A DNA stretch of 64,000 nt from NCBI RefSeq assembly GCF_000153405.2, contig NC_020802.1, positions 1,383,883 to 1,447,882 on the forward strand, in the 5' to 3' direction. Both the position numbers and the translations under genes were made by a program. This document shows, one piece after another, positions 38,786 to 48,158 of this stretch (position 1 is its first letter; each line of letters starts with the position of its first letter). Under the pieces are notes generated by a model. The model saw only the letters and a program-made list of their open reading frames with translations. It ran no database searches and had not been told where the DNA came from. Source of the DNA: Psychromonas sp. CNPT3. GTDB lineage: Bacteria; Pseudomonadota; Gammaproteobacteria; Enterobacterales; Psychromonadaceae.

Positions 38786-40297
38786 ATGTGTGGAATTGTT
38801 GGTATTGTCGGCTCTACTCCTGTTAATCAGAGTATTTATGATGCGTTAACGGTATTACAACATCGGGGGCAAGATGCAGCGGGGATCGTGACTGTTGCAG
38901 GCAATAACTTTAAACAACGTAAGGCAAATGGTTTAGTCAAAGATGTGTTTGGCTCTAAACATATGCAACGATTACAAGGCAACATTGGCATTGGCCATGT
39001 CCGTTATCCTACCGCTGGCTGTGCAAGTGCCGCCGAAGCGCAACCTTTTTATGTTAATTCTCCGTGGGGATTATGTTTAGCACACAATGGTAATTTAACT
39101 AATGCGTGTGAATTACGTGATACCTTACGTCTTTCTCGTCGTCACCTTAATACCACCTCCGACTCTGAAATCCTATTAAACGTTTTTGCAGCTGAATTAG
39201 ATCAATTTCCGGGTGATAGTTTGAGCCCTGAAAAAATCTTTGCTGCGGTAAGCGAAGTGCATAAAAAAGTGAAAGGCGCTTATGCCGTTGTCTCTTTAAT
39301 GATTGGTCATGGCATGATTGCTTTTCGCGACCCTCATGGCATTCGTCCTCTCGTGTTAGGCTCTCGCACTACCGAAGAGGGGGATATTGAATATATTGTT
39401 GCCTCTGAAAGTGTTGGCCTCGATACCATTGGTTTTGAAGTGTTACGCGACGTTGAGCCAGGAGAAGCGATATTTATTACAGAAGATCGTCAATTATTTA
39501 GTAAAAAATGTGCGCCAAACAGTACATTGCATCCCTGCATTTTTGAATATGTTTATTTAGCGCGTCCAGACTCAAAATTAAATGGTATTTCTGTCTATGA
39601 AGCGCGCCTAGAAATGGGTAGAACGCTTGGCGCGAAAATTAAGCGTGAATGGAAGGATATTCAAATTGATGCCGTTATTCCTATTCCTGAAACATCGAAC
39701 GAAATAGCGCATCAAATCGCTAATGAGTTAGGTTTACCATATCGCCAAGGTTTTGTGAAAAACCGTTATATTGGTCGTACCTTTATCATGCCAGGCCAAA
39801 CTCAGCGCCGTAAAGCCGTTCGTCGTAAATTAAATGCAATTACAGCCGAGTTTAAAGATAAAGCCGTATTGTTGGTCGATGATTCAATTGTACGCGGTAC
39901 AACCTCTGAGCAAATTGTTGAGATGGTACGTGAAGCGGGTGCTAAAAAAGTGTATTTTGCGTCTGCAGCCCCTCAAATTTGTCACCCTAATGTTTACGGT
40001 ATTGATATGCCAAATGCCCGTGAACTCATTGCGTATAACCGAACGGTTGAACAGATCAGTGATTGCATTGGCTCTGATAAGTTAATTTATCAGGATCTTG
40101 AGGATTTAAAAGCGGCGGTTAAAAAACAAAATCCAAACGTTGATGGTTTTGAGTGTTCGGTTTTTGATGGTTACTATATTACGGAAGATATTGACCAAGC
40201 GTATTTTGATAGGTTATCTAAGTTGCGCAGTGAGCAACCTAAAAAAGTGAACGACTCTAAAGAAGAGACGTGTCTAGAAATTTATAACGAAGCTTAG
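38786..40297 (+). CDS. purF: Amidophosphoribosyltransferase
   Basis: First committed step of purine synthesis: PRPP plus glutamine to phosphoribosylamine. 503 residues (E. coli 505). N-terminal nucleophile Cys directly after the initiator Met (MCGIVGIVG), Ntn glutaminase domain with RYPTAGC, and the PRPP loop [14 protein letters not shown] (about residue 364). It has no propeptide or Fe-S ligands, i.e. the E. coli type. The downstream terminator is shared with asnS. Confidence 0.97.
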   Translation: MCGIVGIVGSTPVNQSIYDALTVLQHRGQDAAGIVTVAGNNFKQRKANGLVKDVFGSKHMQRLQGNIGIGHVRYPTAGCASAAEAQPFYVNSPWGLCLAHNGNLTNACELRDTLRLSRRHLNTTSDSEILLNVFAAELDQFPGDSLSPEKIFAAVSEVHKKVKGAYAVVSLMIGHGMIAFRDPHGIRPLVLGSRTTEEGDIEYIVASESVGLDTIGFEVLRDVEPGEAIFITEDRQLFSKKCAPNSTLHPCIFEYVYLARPDSKLNGISVYEARLEMGRTLGAKIKREWKDIQIDAVIPIPETSNEIAHQIANELGLPYRQGFVKNRYIGRTFIMPGQTQRRKAVRRKLNAITAEFKDKAVLLVDDSIVRGTTSEQIVEMVREAGAKKVYFASAAPQICHPNVYGIDMPNARELIAYNRTVEQISDCIGSDKLIYQDLEDLKAAVKKQNPNVDGFECSVFDGYYITEDIDQAYFDRLSKLRSEQPKKVNDSKEETCLEIYNEA

Positions 40298-40320
40298 AAC
40301 GTTTAAGATTGAAAAGGCAT

Positions 40321-40353
40321 AAAAAAACCACGTTAATTAACGTGGTTTTTTTT
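40321..40353. terminator. Bidirectional terminator between purF and asnS
   Basis: Palindrome ACCACGTTAATTAACGTGGT flanked by A run on the left and T run on the right, serving both convergent genes. Confidence 0.92.
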
Positions 40354-40385
40354 ATCCAAAACTTCTTATCTATTTATCGTTTAGA

Positions 40386-41786
40386 TTAAAAGTCTGCACT
40401 ACCTGGCGCGCGAGGGAAGGCTATTACATCACGGATATTTTGTACACCGGTCACGTAAGAGACTAAACGTTCAAAACCTAAACCAAAGCCTGCATGAGGA
40501 ACGGTGCCATACTTACGTAAGTCGCGGTACCAGCTGTAATCATCTTTATTAAGACCCATTTCAGCAAGGCGTTTATCAAGCGCTTCTAAATTCTCTTCAC
40601 GTTGACTACCACCGATGATCTCACCAATACCCGGTGCGATAACATCCATTGCAGCCACTGTTTTACCGTCTGCATTTAATTTCATGTAGAAGGCTTTAAT
40701 GTCTTTCGGATAATTTTGTAAAATGATTGGCGCTCCCACGTGCTTTTCAGCAAGGTAACGCTCATGCTCTGATTGTAAATCAACGCCCCATTTTACAGGG
40801 TACTCAAAATCTTGACCACAATTTTCTAAAATTTCAATCGCTTCGCTGTAATCCATACGCACAAAGTCAGAGTTGATCATGTTCTCTAATCGAGAGATAG
40901 CTTCTTTGTCCACACGTTGTGCAAAAAAGGCCATGTCATCCGCACGCTCTTCTAAGACGGCTTTAAATACATATTTAAGCATATCTTCAGCAAGTTGCGC
41001 GACGTCATTAAGATCAGCAAACGCGATTTCAGGCTCAACCATCCAAAATTCTGCAAGATGGCGTGTCGTATGTGAATTTTCAGCTCTGAAAGTAGGACCA
41101 AACGTATATACATTACTCAGCGCACAGGCATACGTTTCTGCATTTAATTGACCAGATACTGTCATAAAGGTTTCTTTACCAAAGAAATCTTGTTTGTAAT
41201 CTACTTTACCGTCAGCTGTTTTTGGCAAGTTTTCTAAGTCTAGGGTGCTTACTCTAAACATTTCACCGGCACCTTCACAGTCACTACCTGTAATGATAGG
41301 GGTACTGATCCAATTAAAGCCACGCTCATAAAAGAAGTTATGGATTGCGTGTGATAAACAGTTACGTACACGGGTTACCGCGCCAAACATATTGGTACGT
41401 GGACGAAGATGTGCATGCTCACGCATATATTCAATACTATGACGTTTAGCAGACATAGGGTAAGTGTCAGGATCTTGTACAAAGCCAACGACCACAACTT
41501 TAGTTGCTTGGATCTCAAAGCTTTGGCCTTTACCTGGGCTTTCCACTAATTCGCCAGTAACTTCAACACTACAACCGGCCGTTAGGCTCAATACATCATT
41601 ACTATAATTTTCAAGTGTAGCGGGTACAACGGCTTGGATAGGATCAAAACAAGAGCCATCATAGATAGCTAAAAAAGAGATCCCTGCTTTTGAATCACGA
41701 CGAGTACGGATCCAACCTTTAACGGTAACTTGACTACCGATCGGTAATGTACTGTTGAAAATATCAACAATGGCTGTTTTTGACAT
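40386..41786 (-). CDS. asnS: Asparaginyl-tRNA synthetase
   Basis: Class IIb aminoacyl-tRNA synthetase. 466 residues from the ATG at 41786, which has GGAG ten bases upstream and gives the family length and start ([10 protein letters not shown]); a longer in-frame extension to 41810 is unlikely. N-terminal OB-fold ([18 protein letters not shown]), motif 2 [16 protein letters not shown] and motif 3 [15 protein letters not shown] are clear. The sequence is highly similar to E. coli AsnS. Confidence 0.97.
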   Translation of the reverse strand: MSKTAIVDIFNSTLPIGSQVTVKGWIRTRRDSKAGISFLAIYDGSCFDPIQAVVPATLENYSNDVLSLTAGCSVEVTGELVESPGKGQSFEIQATKVVVVGFVQDPDTYPMSAKRHSIEYMREHAHLRPRTNMFGAVTRVRNCLSHAIHNFFYERGFNWISTPIITGSDCEGAGEMFRVSTLDLENLPKTADGKVDYKQDFFGKETFMTVSGQLNAETYACALSNVYTFGPTFRAENSHTTRHLAEFWMVEPEIAFADLNDVAQLAEDMLKYVFKAVLEERADDMAFFAQRVDKEAISRLENMINSDFVRMDYSEAIEILENCGQDFEYPVKWGVDLQSEHERYLAEKHVGAPIILQNYPKDIKAFYMKLNADGKTVAAMDVIAPGIGEIIGGSQREENLEALDKRLAEMGLNKDDYSWYRDLRKYGTVPHAGFGLGFERLVSYVTGVQNIRDVIAFPRAPGSADF

Positions 41787-41916
41787 GAGAGTGAGGCTCC
41801 ATAAGCACAATTTGTACTGTTTTTTTATAAAAAATTAATAGAGGCATATCTTACCTAGGCGTGGGCGAGATACAAGCGTCTGCTTTGATGATATTGCATT
41901 TTTTAATGATTTAAGG

Positions 41917-41945
41917 GCACTTTTAACCTCAGGATAGAAAAGTGC
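41917..41945 (-). terminator. Possible terminator of bioA
   Basis: 8-bp stem GCACTTTT / AAAAGTGC, about 40 nt beyond the bioA stop on the minus strand; no strong T tract. Confidence 0.35.
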
Positions 41946-41982
41946 GCTTATTTGTTGCTAATATGAGCAATTTTAACTGAGA

Positions 41983-43278
41983 TCATTTTTCACTATTTTG
42001 TAATTTTTGTACGACGAAAAAGATAGCATCGCATAATTTTTTTAATGACACGTCATCAATAATATAGGCGGGCATAATATAAATAAGCTTACCAAAAGGA
42101 CGGATCCAAACACCTTGCTCCACAAAGTGTTTTTGCACTTCTGCAACGTTAATAGATTGCTTTACTTGCACGACGCCAATCGCGCCCAGTACGCGAACCG
42201 ATGCGACGTTTTCCAAGGTAAGGCAAGGTGTTAAGTAGTGTTTAAGTTGTGTACTTATATGCGCCACTTTTTCAAGCCAAGGTGCGCTCAGTAATTTTTC
42301 AATGTTGGCATTGGCAATAGCGCACGCCAGAGGGTTCGCCATAAACGTAGGACCATGCATAAAGACCCCGGCGCTACCTTGGCTGATAGTCGTGGCGATA
42401 TGCTTTGTACATAGGGTGGCAGCAAGGCTCAAGTATCCGCCCGTTAATGCTTTACCTAAACATAAGATATCAGGACTTATTTGTGCATGCTCACAGGCAA
42501 ACATTTTCCCAGTGCGTCCAAAGCCGGTCGCAATTTCATCACAGATTAATAAAACATTATATTGGTCGCATAATGCGCGCACCCCTTTTAAATATTCAGG
42601 GTGATAGAAGAACATGCCTCCGGCGCCTTGTACAATAGGCTCTAAAATAACGGCTGCGATATTCGCATGATGTTTACTTAGCATCTCGGCTATTGGGGCA
42701 AGGTCGCTTTCATCCCAAGGGTCGTCAAATGCAATTTTGGGTTGAGGCGCAAACAGTTGCTCGGTTAAAAAATGATGGTAAAGCTCATGCATCGCGCCTT
42801 TAGGATCTGTGACGCTCATGGCACCAAAGGTATCGCCATGGTAAGCATGGCGCAAACTCAAAAACTGCGAGCGCGGGCTTCCTTTAGCATGCCAATATTG
42901 TAATGCCATTTTAAGCGCGACTTCAACGCTGACACTGCCTGAATCACAAAAGAAAACCTTCTCAAGCTCTTTAGGCGTTATTTGTATGAGCTTTTTACCT
43001 AATTCGATAGCCGGCTCATGGGTTAACCCGCCAAACATCACATGCGCCATTTTATCTATCTGATTTTTTGCTGCGTCATTAAGCTCACTGACGTTATAAC
43101 CAAATAGACAAGCCCACCATGATGACATGCCATCAATTAATTCTCGATCATGCTCAAGTTTTAGCGTGCATCCCGAAGCGCTAAGTACGCCATAGCAAGG
43201 TAGTGGGCTGTGCATCGAAGTATAGGGATGCCATAGATGTTCTTTATCAAAATCGAGATCTAATGTTTTATCGCTCAT
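41983..43278 (-). CDS. bioA: Adenosylmethionine-8-amino-7-oxononanoate aminotransferase
   Basis: PLP enzyme converting KAPA to DAPA using S-adenosylmethionine as amino donor. 431 residues. LWHPYTSM at the N-terminus is the BioA signature; DEIATGFGRTG and PLP Lys in LCLGKALTGGYLSLAATL follow. Transcribed divergently from bioB across an 85-96 bp region containing a candidate BirA operator, exactly the E. coli arrangement. Confidence 0.96.
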   Translation of the reverse strand: MSDKTLDLDFDKEHLWHPYTSMHSPLPCYGVLSASGCTLKLEHDRELIDGMSSWWACLFGYNVSELNDAAKNQIDKMAHVMFGGLTHEPAIELGKKLIQITPKELEKVFFCDSGSVSVEVALKMALQYWHAKGSPRSQFLSLRHAYHGDTFGAMSVTDPKGAMHELYHHFLTEQLFAPQPKIAFDDPWDESDLAPIAEMLSKHHANIAAVILEPIVQGAGGMFFYHPEYLKGVRALCDQYNVLLICDEIATGFGRTGKMFACEHAQISPDILCLGKALTGGYLSLAATLCTKHIATTISQGSAGVFMHGPTFMANPLACAIANANIEKLLSAPWLEKVAHISTQLKHYLTPCLTLENVASVRVLGAIGVVQVKQSINVAEVQKHFVEQGVWIRPFGKLIYIMPAYIIDDVSLKKLCDAIFFVVQKLQNSEK

Positions 43279-43289
43279 AATGTAATCAC

Positions 43290-43321
43290 TTGTAAAGTAA
43301 AATCAACTAATAAGTTGACAG
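43290..43321. promoter_or_regulatory. Candidate BirA operator (bioO) between bioA and bioB
   Basis: TTGTAAAGT, a 14-bp spacer, then AGTTGACAG. Compared with the proteobacterial BirA consensus TTGTAAACC-N14-GGTTTACAA, 13 of 18 half-site positions agree and the spacer is exact. It overlaps the -35 box of the bioB promoter, where a repressor would act. Confidence 0.6.
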
Positions 43322-43342
43322 TGTATCTGTGAACCTTAAACT
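43315..43342 (+). promoter_or_regulatory. Promoter of bioBFCD
   Basis: Perfect -35 TTGACA (43315-43320), 16-bp spacer, -10 TAAACT (4 of 6). The bioB start codon is 33 nt further on. Confidence 0.55.
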
Positions 43343-43374
43343 AACCAAATATATTTATAAGCATGAAGAGAAAT

Positions 43375-44430
43375 ATGAGCAATACAATGTCACTGCGCCA
43401 CGATTGGAAAGTATCGGAAGTAGATAGCCTTTTTTCGATACCCTTTATGGATCTATTATTTGAAGCGCAAACCATACACCGAGCACATTTCCCTAAAAAC
43501 GAAGTGCAGGTGAGTACCTTATTATCGATCAAAACGGGCGCTTGTCCGGAAGATTGTAAGTATTGCCCTCAAAGCGCACGTTATTCAACGGGACTCGCAA
43601 AAGAGTCCTTAATGGAAGTTGAAAAAGTATTACAAGCTGCGAAAGATGCCAAAGCCACTGGCTCTACACGATTTTGTATGGGGGCCGCTTGGAAAAACCC
43701 TAAAGCACGGGATATGCCTTATTTAGTGCAGATGATCCAAGAGGTGAAAGCCTTGGGCCTAGAGTCTTGTATGACGTTAGGGATGCTTAATAAAGGCCAA
43801 GCAACAGAGCTTGCGCAGGCAGGGCTTGATTATTACAACCATAACTTAGACACCTCTCCTGAGTATTATAAACAGATCATTACCACGCGCACTTATCAAG
43901 ATAGGTTAGATACGTTAGATAATGTTCGCCATGCAGGTATGAAAGTGTGCAGTGGTGGCATTGTAGGCTTGGGAGAACAAAGCACAGATCGCTCTGCGCT
44001 GTTAGTGCAACTCGCCAACATGGCAATACATCCAGAGAGTGTACCCATTAATAAGCTCGTAAAAGTGGCCGGTACGCCCCTAGAAAATGTAGAGGACTTA
44101 GATGACTTTATCTTTATTAAAACTATCGCCATCGCACGCATAATGATGCCTAAATCGCATGTGCGTTTATCGGCAGGCCGTGATGATATGTCTGAACAAA
44201 CACAAGCCTTGTGTTTTATGGCGGGTGCTAACTCTATCTTCTATGGTTGTAAGTTACTGACAACGGCGAACCCAGACGAAAACTCGGATATGCGTTTATT
44301 TAAAAAACTGGGCATTAATAAAGAAAAAGTACATTTTTCGCCTTTTGAGCAAGAGAAAAAAATAGATGCTGCTATTATTCGTTACCGCGAAAAAGATGAA
44401 TTGTTTTATGATGCAACGGCAACACTATAA
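43375..44430 (+). CDS. bioB: Biotin synthase
   Basis: Radical-SAM enzyme inserting sulfur into dethiobiotin. 351 residues from the ATG at 43375, which has GAAGAG 6 nt upstream; an ATG at 43363 is in frame but poorly placed. Cluster-binding CPEDCKYC is present, as are CMGAAWKNP (second-cluster Cys), [12 protein letters not shown] and the Arg-containing SAGRDDM. Stop TAA overlaps the bioF ATG by one base. Confidence 0.97.
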   Translation: MSNTMSLRHDWKVSEVDSLFSIPFMDLLFEAQTIHRAHFPKNEVQVSTLLSIKTGACPEDCKYCPQSARYSTGLAKESLMEVEKVLQAAKDAKATGSTRFCMGAAWKNPKARDMPYLVQMIQEVKALGLESCMTLGMLNKGQATELAQAGLDYYNHNLDTSPEYYKQIITTRTYQDRLDTLDNVRHAGMKVCSGGIVGLGEQSTDRSALLVQLANMAIHPESVPINKLVKVAGTPLENVEDLDDFIFIKTIAIARIMMPKSHVRLSAGRDDMSEQTQALCFMAGANSIFYGCKLLTTANPDENSDMRLFKKLGINKEKVHFSPFEQEKKIDAAIIRYREKDELFYDATATL

Positions 44431-45596
44431 TGGCATTTGATTTTATACAAAGTGCGTTAATGCAACGTAAGCAAGAAGGCCTATATCGGCAAACTAAAAT
44501 CAGTGAAAATGCCCAAGGGCGATATATACAGATAGCAGGTCAACGTTACCTTAATTTTTCAAGTAATGACTACTTAGGTCTCGCGGGCGATCCCTTATTA
44601 ATCAAAGCATGGCAAAAAGGCGCGCAACTCTTTGGCGTTGGTAGTGGGGGGTCGTACCTTGTCACCGGCTACCAACAAGCACATGCTGATTTGTGCGCGC
44701 AATTAAAGGATTGGCTAGGAGTGCCTGCCGTGGCTTTATTTAATTCAGGCTACTCGGCGAACCAAGCCATTATTAAATTGTTACTTAGTAAAAATGCATT
44801 ATTAGTACAAGATAAACTTAACCATGCCTCTTTAATGGAGGCGGGTATGCTCAGTGATTGTAAAATGTTGCGTTTTAAACACAATGATATGGGCCATTTA
44901 AGCCAAATCTTGCAAAAAAATGTAAATAAAGACACCTTACTTATCAGTGAAGGTGTGTTTAGCATGGATGGTGATAGAGCGCCTATTAGTGATTTGTATC
45001 AACAGGCGAAGAGACGTAATGCTTGGCTTATGATAGATGACGCGCATGGCTTAGGTGTCTTAGGATCCCAAGGTAAAGGCAGTGTCGTAGAAGCCGGCCT
45101 TAGCAATGATATGCCACAGATTTATATGGCAACCTTTGGTAAAGCGCTGGGTGTGGGTGGCGCGTTTGTAGCAGGCTCTCAAGAGCTCATTGATTACATT
45201 ACAAATTTCAGTAAACCTTATATCTATACAACCGGACTTCCTCCGGCGATGGCTTATGCCGTTATGTGTGCAGCTGACATGGTGTCCAAGGATAATTGGC
45301 GACGCGATAAGTTATTACATCTCATCGAAACATTTAAGCGTAGCGCATCTTTAAATGGCATTAGACTGGCGCCATCGTCTACCGCCATTCAACCTTTGAT
45401 AATAGGTAGCGCAGACAAAGCTATACGCATCGCAACGCAGCTTAAACAGCTCGGTTTTTGGGTAACCGCTATTCGCCCTCCAACGGTGCCAATGGGCCAA
45501 TCGAGATTACGCATTACATTAACTACAAGCCATGAAGTCAAAGATATTCAGGCATTGATGCAGTCCCTTTCTTTGGTATTACATGACAATAAATAA
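44430..45596 (+). CDS. bioF: 8-amino-7-oxononanoate synthase
   Basis: PLP-dependent condensation of pimeloyl-thioester with alanine to give KAPA. 388 residues. SSNDYLGLAGDP near the N-terminus, IDDAHGLGVLGSQGKG and the PLP Lys in ATFGKALGVGGAF define the alpha-oxoamine synthase family. Overlaps bioB by one base and bioC by 14 bases, so the operon is tightly coupled. Confidence 0.95.
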   Translation: MAFDFIQSALMQRKQEGLYRQTKISENAQGRYIQIAGQRYLNFSSNDYLGLAGDPLLIKAWQKGAQLFGVGSGGSYLVTGYQQAHADLCAQLKDWLGVPAVALFNSGYSANQAIIKLLLSKNALLVQDKLNHASLMEAGMLSDCKMLRFKHNDMGHLSQILQKNVNKDTLLISEGVFSMDGDRAPISDLYQQAKRRNAWLMIDDAHGLGVLGSQGKGSVVEAGLSNDMPQIYMATFGKALGVGGAFVAGSQELIDYITNFSKPYIYTTGLPPAMAYAVMCAADMVSKDNWRRDKLLHLIETFKRSASLNGIRLAPSSTAIQPLIIGSADKAIRIATQLKQLGFWVTAIRPPTVPMGQSRLRITLTTSHEVKDIQALMQSLSLVLHDNK

Positions 45597-46359
45597 ACAA
45601 GCTATCGCAGCCTCTTTTTCAAAAGCTGCCAGTAACTACGATCACTTTGCATCATTACAGCGCTGCATTGGCAAACAATTATTGGCAGACATGACGCAGC
45701 TTGAGGCTTCACATATTTTAGACATGGGCTGTGGTACTGGCTATTTTAGTGAGAAATTAGGTGCAAAATTCAAACAAAGGTATATTAATTGTTTAGATAT
45801 TAGTGCTAACATGCTCTTGGAAGTAAAAAAAAGGTCACAGAATAAAGTTATCTGTGTGCAAGGCGATATTGATGCCTTACCTTTTAAAGACGCCTCTTTT
45901 GATTTAATTTATAGCAATTTAGTGGTGCAGTGGAGCGCTGATTTGTCTTTGTGTTTAGGGCAGGTTAAACGTTGTTTAAAAACGGGAGGAAAAGCGTACC
46001 TTTCAACATTATTAGAAGGCTCTTTGGGTGAATTAACACAAGCTTGGAAGTCTGTAGATAGCTTTGCGCACACTAATACCTTTATGAGCTTAGCGCGTTT
46101 ACGTAAAGACCTAAAAACCGCGGGCTTTACGCAGGTTACATTAAGAGTGGAAACGCATACGTTGACCTATGAAAATGTATTACATGTTATGCGCGCATTG
46201 AAAGGGGTCGGTGCAAACCATGTGCATGGCCATCAAGGGAACACCTTAGGCGTAAAGTCGTTAATAAAAAAACTGCAAAAGGGTTATCAACCTTTTAAAA
46301 ACAGCCAAGGGAAATATCCTTTAACTTATCAAGTGTGTTATATCGAGGTCGCTAAATGA
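45583..46359 (+). CDS. bioC: Malonyl-[ACP] O-methyltransferase
   Basis: SAM-dependent methylation of malonyl-ACP that primes pimelate synthesis on the fatty acid machinery. 258 residues (E. coli 251). SAM motif I is ILDMGCGTGYFSEKLG (about 43-58). IYSNLVVQWSADLS and GAYLSTL-like GKAYLSTLLEGSL match the family. Starts inside bioF and overlaps bioD by four bases (ATGA). Confidence 0.93.
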   Translation: MTINKQAIAASFSKAASNYDHFASLQRCIGKQLLADMTQLEASHILDMGCGTGYFSEKLGAKFKQRYINCLDISANMLLEVKKRSQNKVICVQGDIDALPFKDASFDLIYSNLVVQWSADLSLCLGQVKRCLKTGGKAYLSTLLEGSLGELTQAWKSVDSFAHTNTFMSLARLRKDLKTAGFTQVTLRVETHTLTYENVLHVMRALKGVGANHVHGHQGNTLGVKSLIKKLQKGYQPFKNSQGKYPLTYQVCYIEVAK

Positions 46360-47048
46360 AAGCTTATTTTATCACGGGCACAGATACCGAAGTAGGTAAA
46401 ACACTGTGTAGTCGTGCGTTACTTTTAGCTGCTGCAAAACAAAACGTAAGTACGTTAGGGTATAAACCGATTGCAGCCGGATGCCAAGTGACCTCTTATG
46501 GCTTGCGTAATGAAGATGCATTACTTTTACAGCAAGCGAGTAGTATTAAACTTGCCTATGAATACATTAATCCTTTTGCTTTATATCAGCCTATTGCGCC
46601 ACATATTGCCGCTAAATTAGAAGGTAAACCCGTTCACATTGACGATTTGTCCAAAGCCTTTAAAAAAGTTAAGCTGCAAGCCAAAGTGATTATTGTTGAG
46701 GGTGCTGGTGGATGGCGCTTGGCTGTTAATGATCATCAATTTTTATCTCAATGGGTACAACAAGAAAAATTACCCGTGATCTTAGTCGTGGCGATGAAGT
46801 TAGGCTGTTTAAATCATGCAATATTAACCTATGAGAGTATTTTAGCCGATGGTTTAAACGTCGTGGGTTGGATGGCTAATCAAATGCATACCGTGAAGAT
46901 GCCATATTATCAACAAAATATAGATTTTCTTAAAGCGCATATCAAAGCGCCCATGATTGCTGAAATTCCTTATATGAGAAGCTCTAATATGGCTGATTTA
47001 GAGGGCCATGTAAATTTTGATTTCTTAAGCGAAGCCATAGAGGCATAA
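46356..47048 (+). CDS. bioD: Dethiobiotin synthetase
   Basis: ATP-dependent carboxylation and ring closure of DAPA. 230 residues. P-loop-like FITGTDTEVGKTLCSRALL at the N-terminus, VEGAGGWRLAVND in the middle. Last gene of bioBFCD. The downstream 108 bp contain only a weak hairpin (AGATAAG / CTTATCT), not a clear terminator. Confidence 0.94.
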   Translation: MKAYFITGTDTEVGKTLCSRALLLAAAKQNVSTLGYKPIAAGCQVTSYGLRNEDALLLQQASSIKLAYEYINPFALYQPIAPHIAAKLEGKPVHIDDLSKAFKKVKLQAKVIIVEGAGGWRLAVNDHQFLSQWVQQEKLPVILVVAMKLGCLNHAILTYESILADGLNVVGWMANQMHTVKMPYYQQNIDFLKAHIKAPMIAEIPYMRSSNMADLEGHVNFDFLSEAIEA

Positions 47049-47156
47049 TAGGCAAAGAGATAAGAATAAAAGATGCTTATCTATCAACGTCGTAGAGCAG
47101 ACTAAATCGAATTATCGATATTAACATCAGTATATAAACCAGAGAGGGACAATTAG

Positions 47157-48158
47157 GTGCAAAAAAATATTATATTATTAGCGTTATCCGCATTGTTTAT
47201 ACAACCTACATGGGCAGAAAATGCTCCATTAGAAAAACTAACCGTTTACACGTATAACTCTTTTACTTCTGACTGGGGTCCTGGTCCTAAAATAGAGAAA
47301 GCCTTTGAAGAAAGTTGCAATTGTGATCTCGATTTTGTCAGCTTAGATGATGGTATCTCTGTTTTAAATCGTTTACGTTTAGAAGGTAATAATAGTCGCG
47401 CAGATATTATTTTAGGTCTAGATGATAGTTTAATGGCAGATGCTGAAAAAACCGGTTTATTAGCGAAGCATAATATGGACTTAACGAATATTAAAACAGC
47501 TAATAAGTGGACTGATCTTACGTTTGTTCCGTATGATCAAGGATATTTCGCCTTTGTTTATAATAAAGATAAGCTAAAAAATCCCCCTAAAAGTTTAAAA
47601 GAGCTGGTGGAGCGTAAGGATGATTTAAAAATTATCTATCAAGATCCACGTACTTCAACTCCCGGCTTAGGATTGTTGTTATGGATGAAGTCTGTTTATG
47701 GTGATTCAGTAAGCCGTGCATGGAAACAATTAGACAAAAAAACGGTTACGGTGACTAAAGGTTGGACAGAGAGTTACAGTATGTTTTTAAAAGGCGAAGC
47801 CGATATGGTGTTGTCTTATACAACATCGCCTGCTTACCATATTATCGTTGAAGGTAAAAACCAATATGTTGCCGCTGACTTTAGCGAAGGACATTATATG
47901 CAAACGGAAGTGGCTGCGATTGTTAAAAGTAGTCAGCATAAAAAATTGGCTGAAAAATTTATGCACTTTATGCTCAGTGATGAGTTTCAAGGTGAGATTG
48001 CAACGGGCAATTGGATGTACCCAGTAACAGACGTTGCTTTACCTGAACAATTTAGACAATTAACCGTGCCTAGCAAAGCATTATCCATTAAGAGTGAAGA
48101 CGTTTCTACGCATCGCCGTGCTTGGACGCGTGAGTGGTTAAATGCGTTAACTGATTAA
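47157..48158 (+). CDS. thiB: Thiamine ABC transporter substrate-binding protein
   Basis: Periplasmic thiamine/TMP/TPP-binding protein. 333 residues with a Sec signal peptide (about 1-20, cleavage after TWA). LTVYTYNSFTSDWGPGP and DIILGLDDSL are typical of ThiB. GTG start at 47157 with GAGAGGG 10 nt upstream. First of thiBPQ. The 108-nt upstream gap is too short for, and shows no sign of, a TPP riboswitch, which often precedes this operon in enterobacteria. Confidence 0.93.
   Translation: MQKNIILLALSALFIQPTWAENAPLEKLTVYTYNSFTSDWGPGPKIEKAFEESCNCDLDFVSLDDGISVLNRLRLEGNNSRADIILGLDDSLMADAEKTGLLAKHNMDLTNIKTANKWTDLTFVPYDQGYFAFVYNKDKLKNPPKSLKELVERKDDLKIIYQDPRTSTPGLGLLLWMKSVYGDSVSRAWKQLDKKTVTVTKGWTESYSMFLKGEADMVLSYTTSPAYHIIVEGKNQYVAADFSEGHYMQTEVAAIVKSSQHKKLAEKFMHFMLSDEFQGEIATGNWMYPVTDVALPEQFRQLTVPSKALSIKSEDVSTHRRAWTREWLNALTD

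Noticed and set aside
47049-47156. TPP riboswitch before thiB
   Set aside because: The conserved THI-box segments are absent and the interval is too short.
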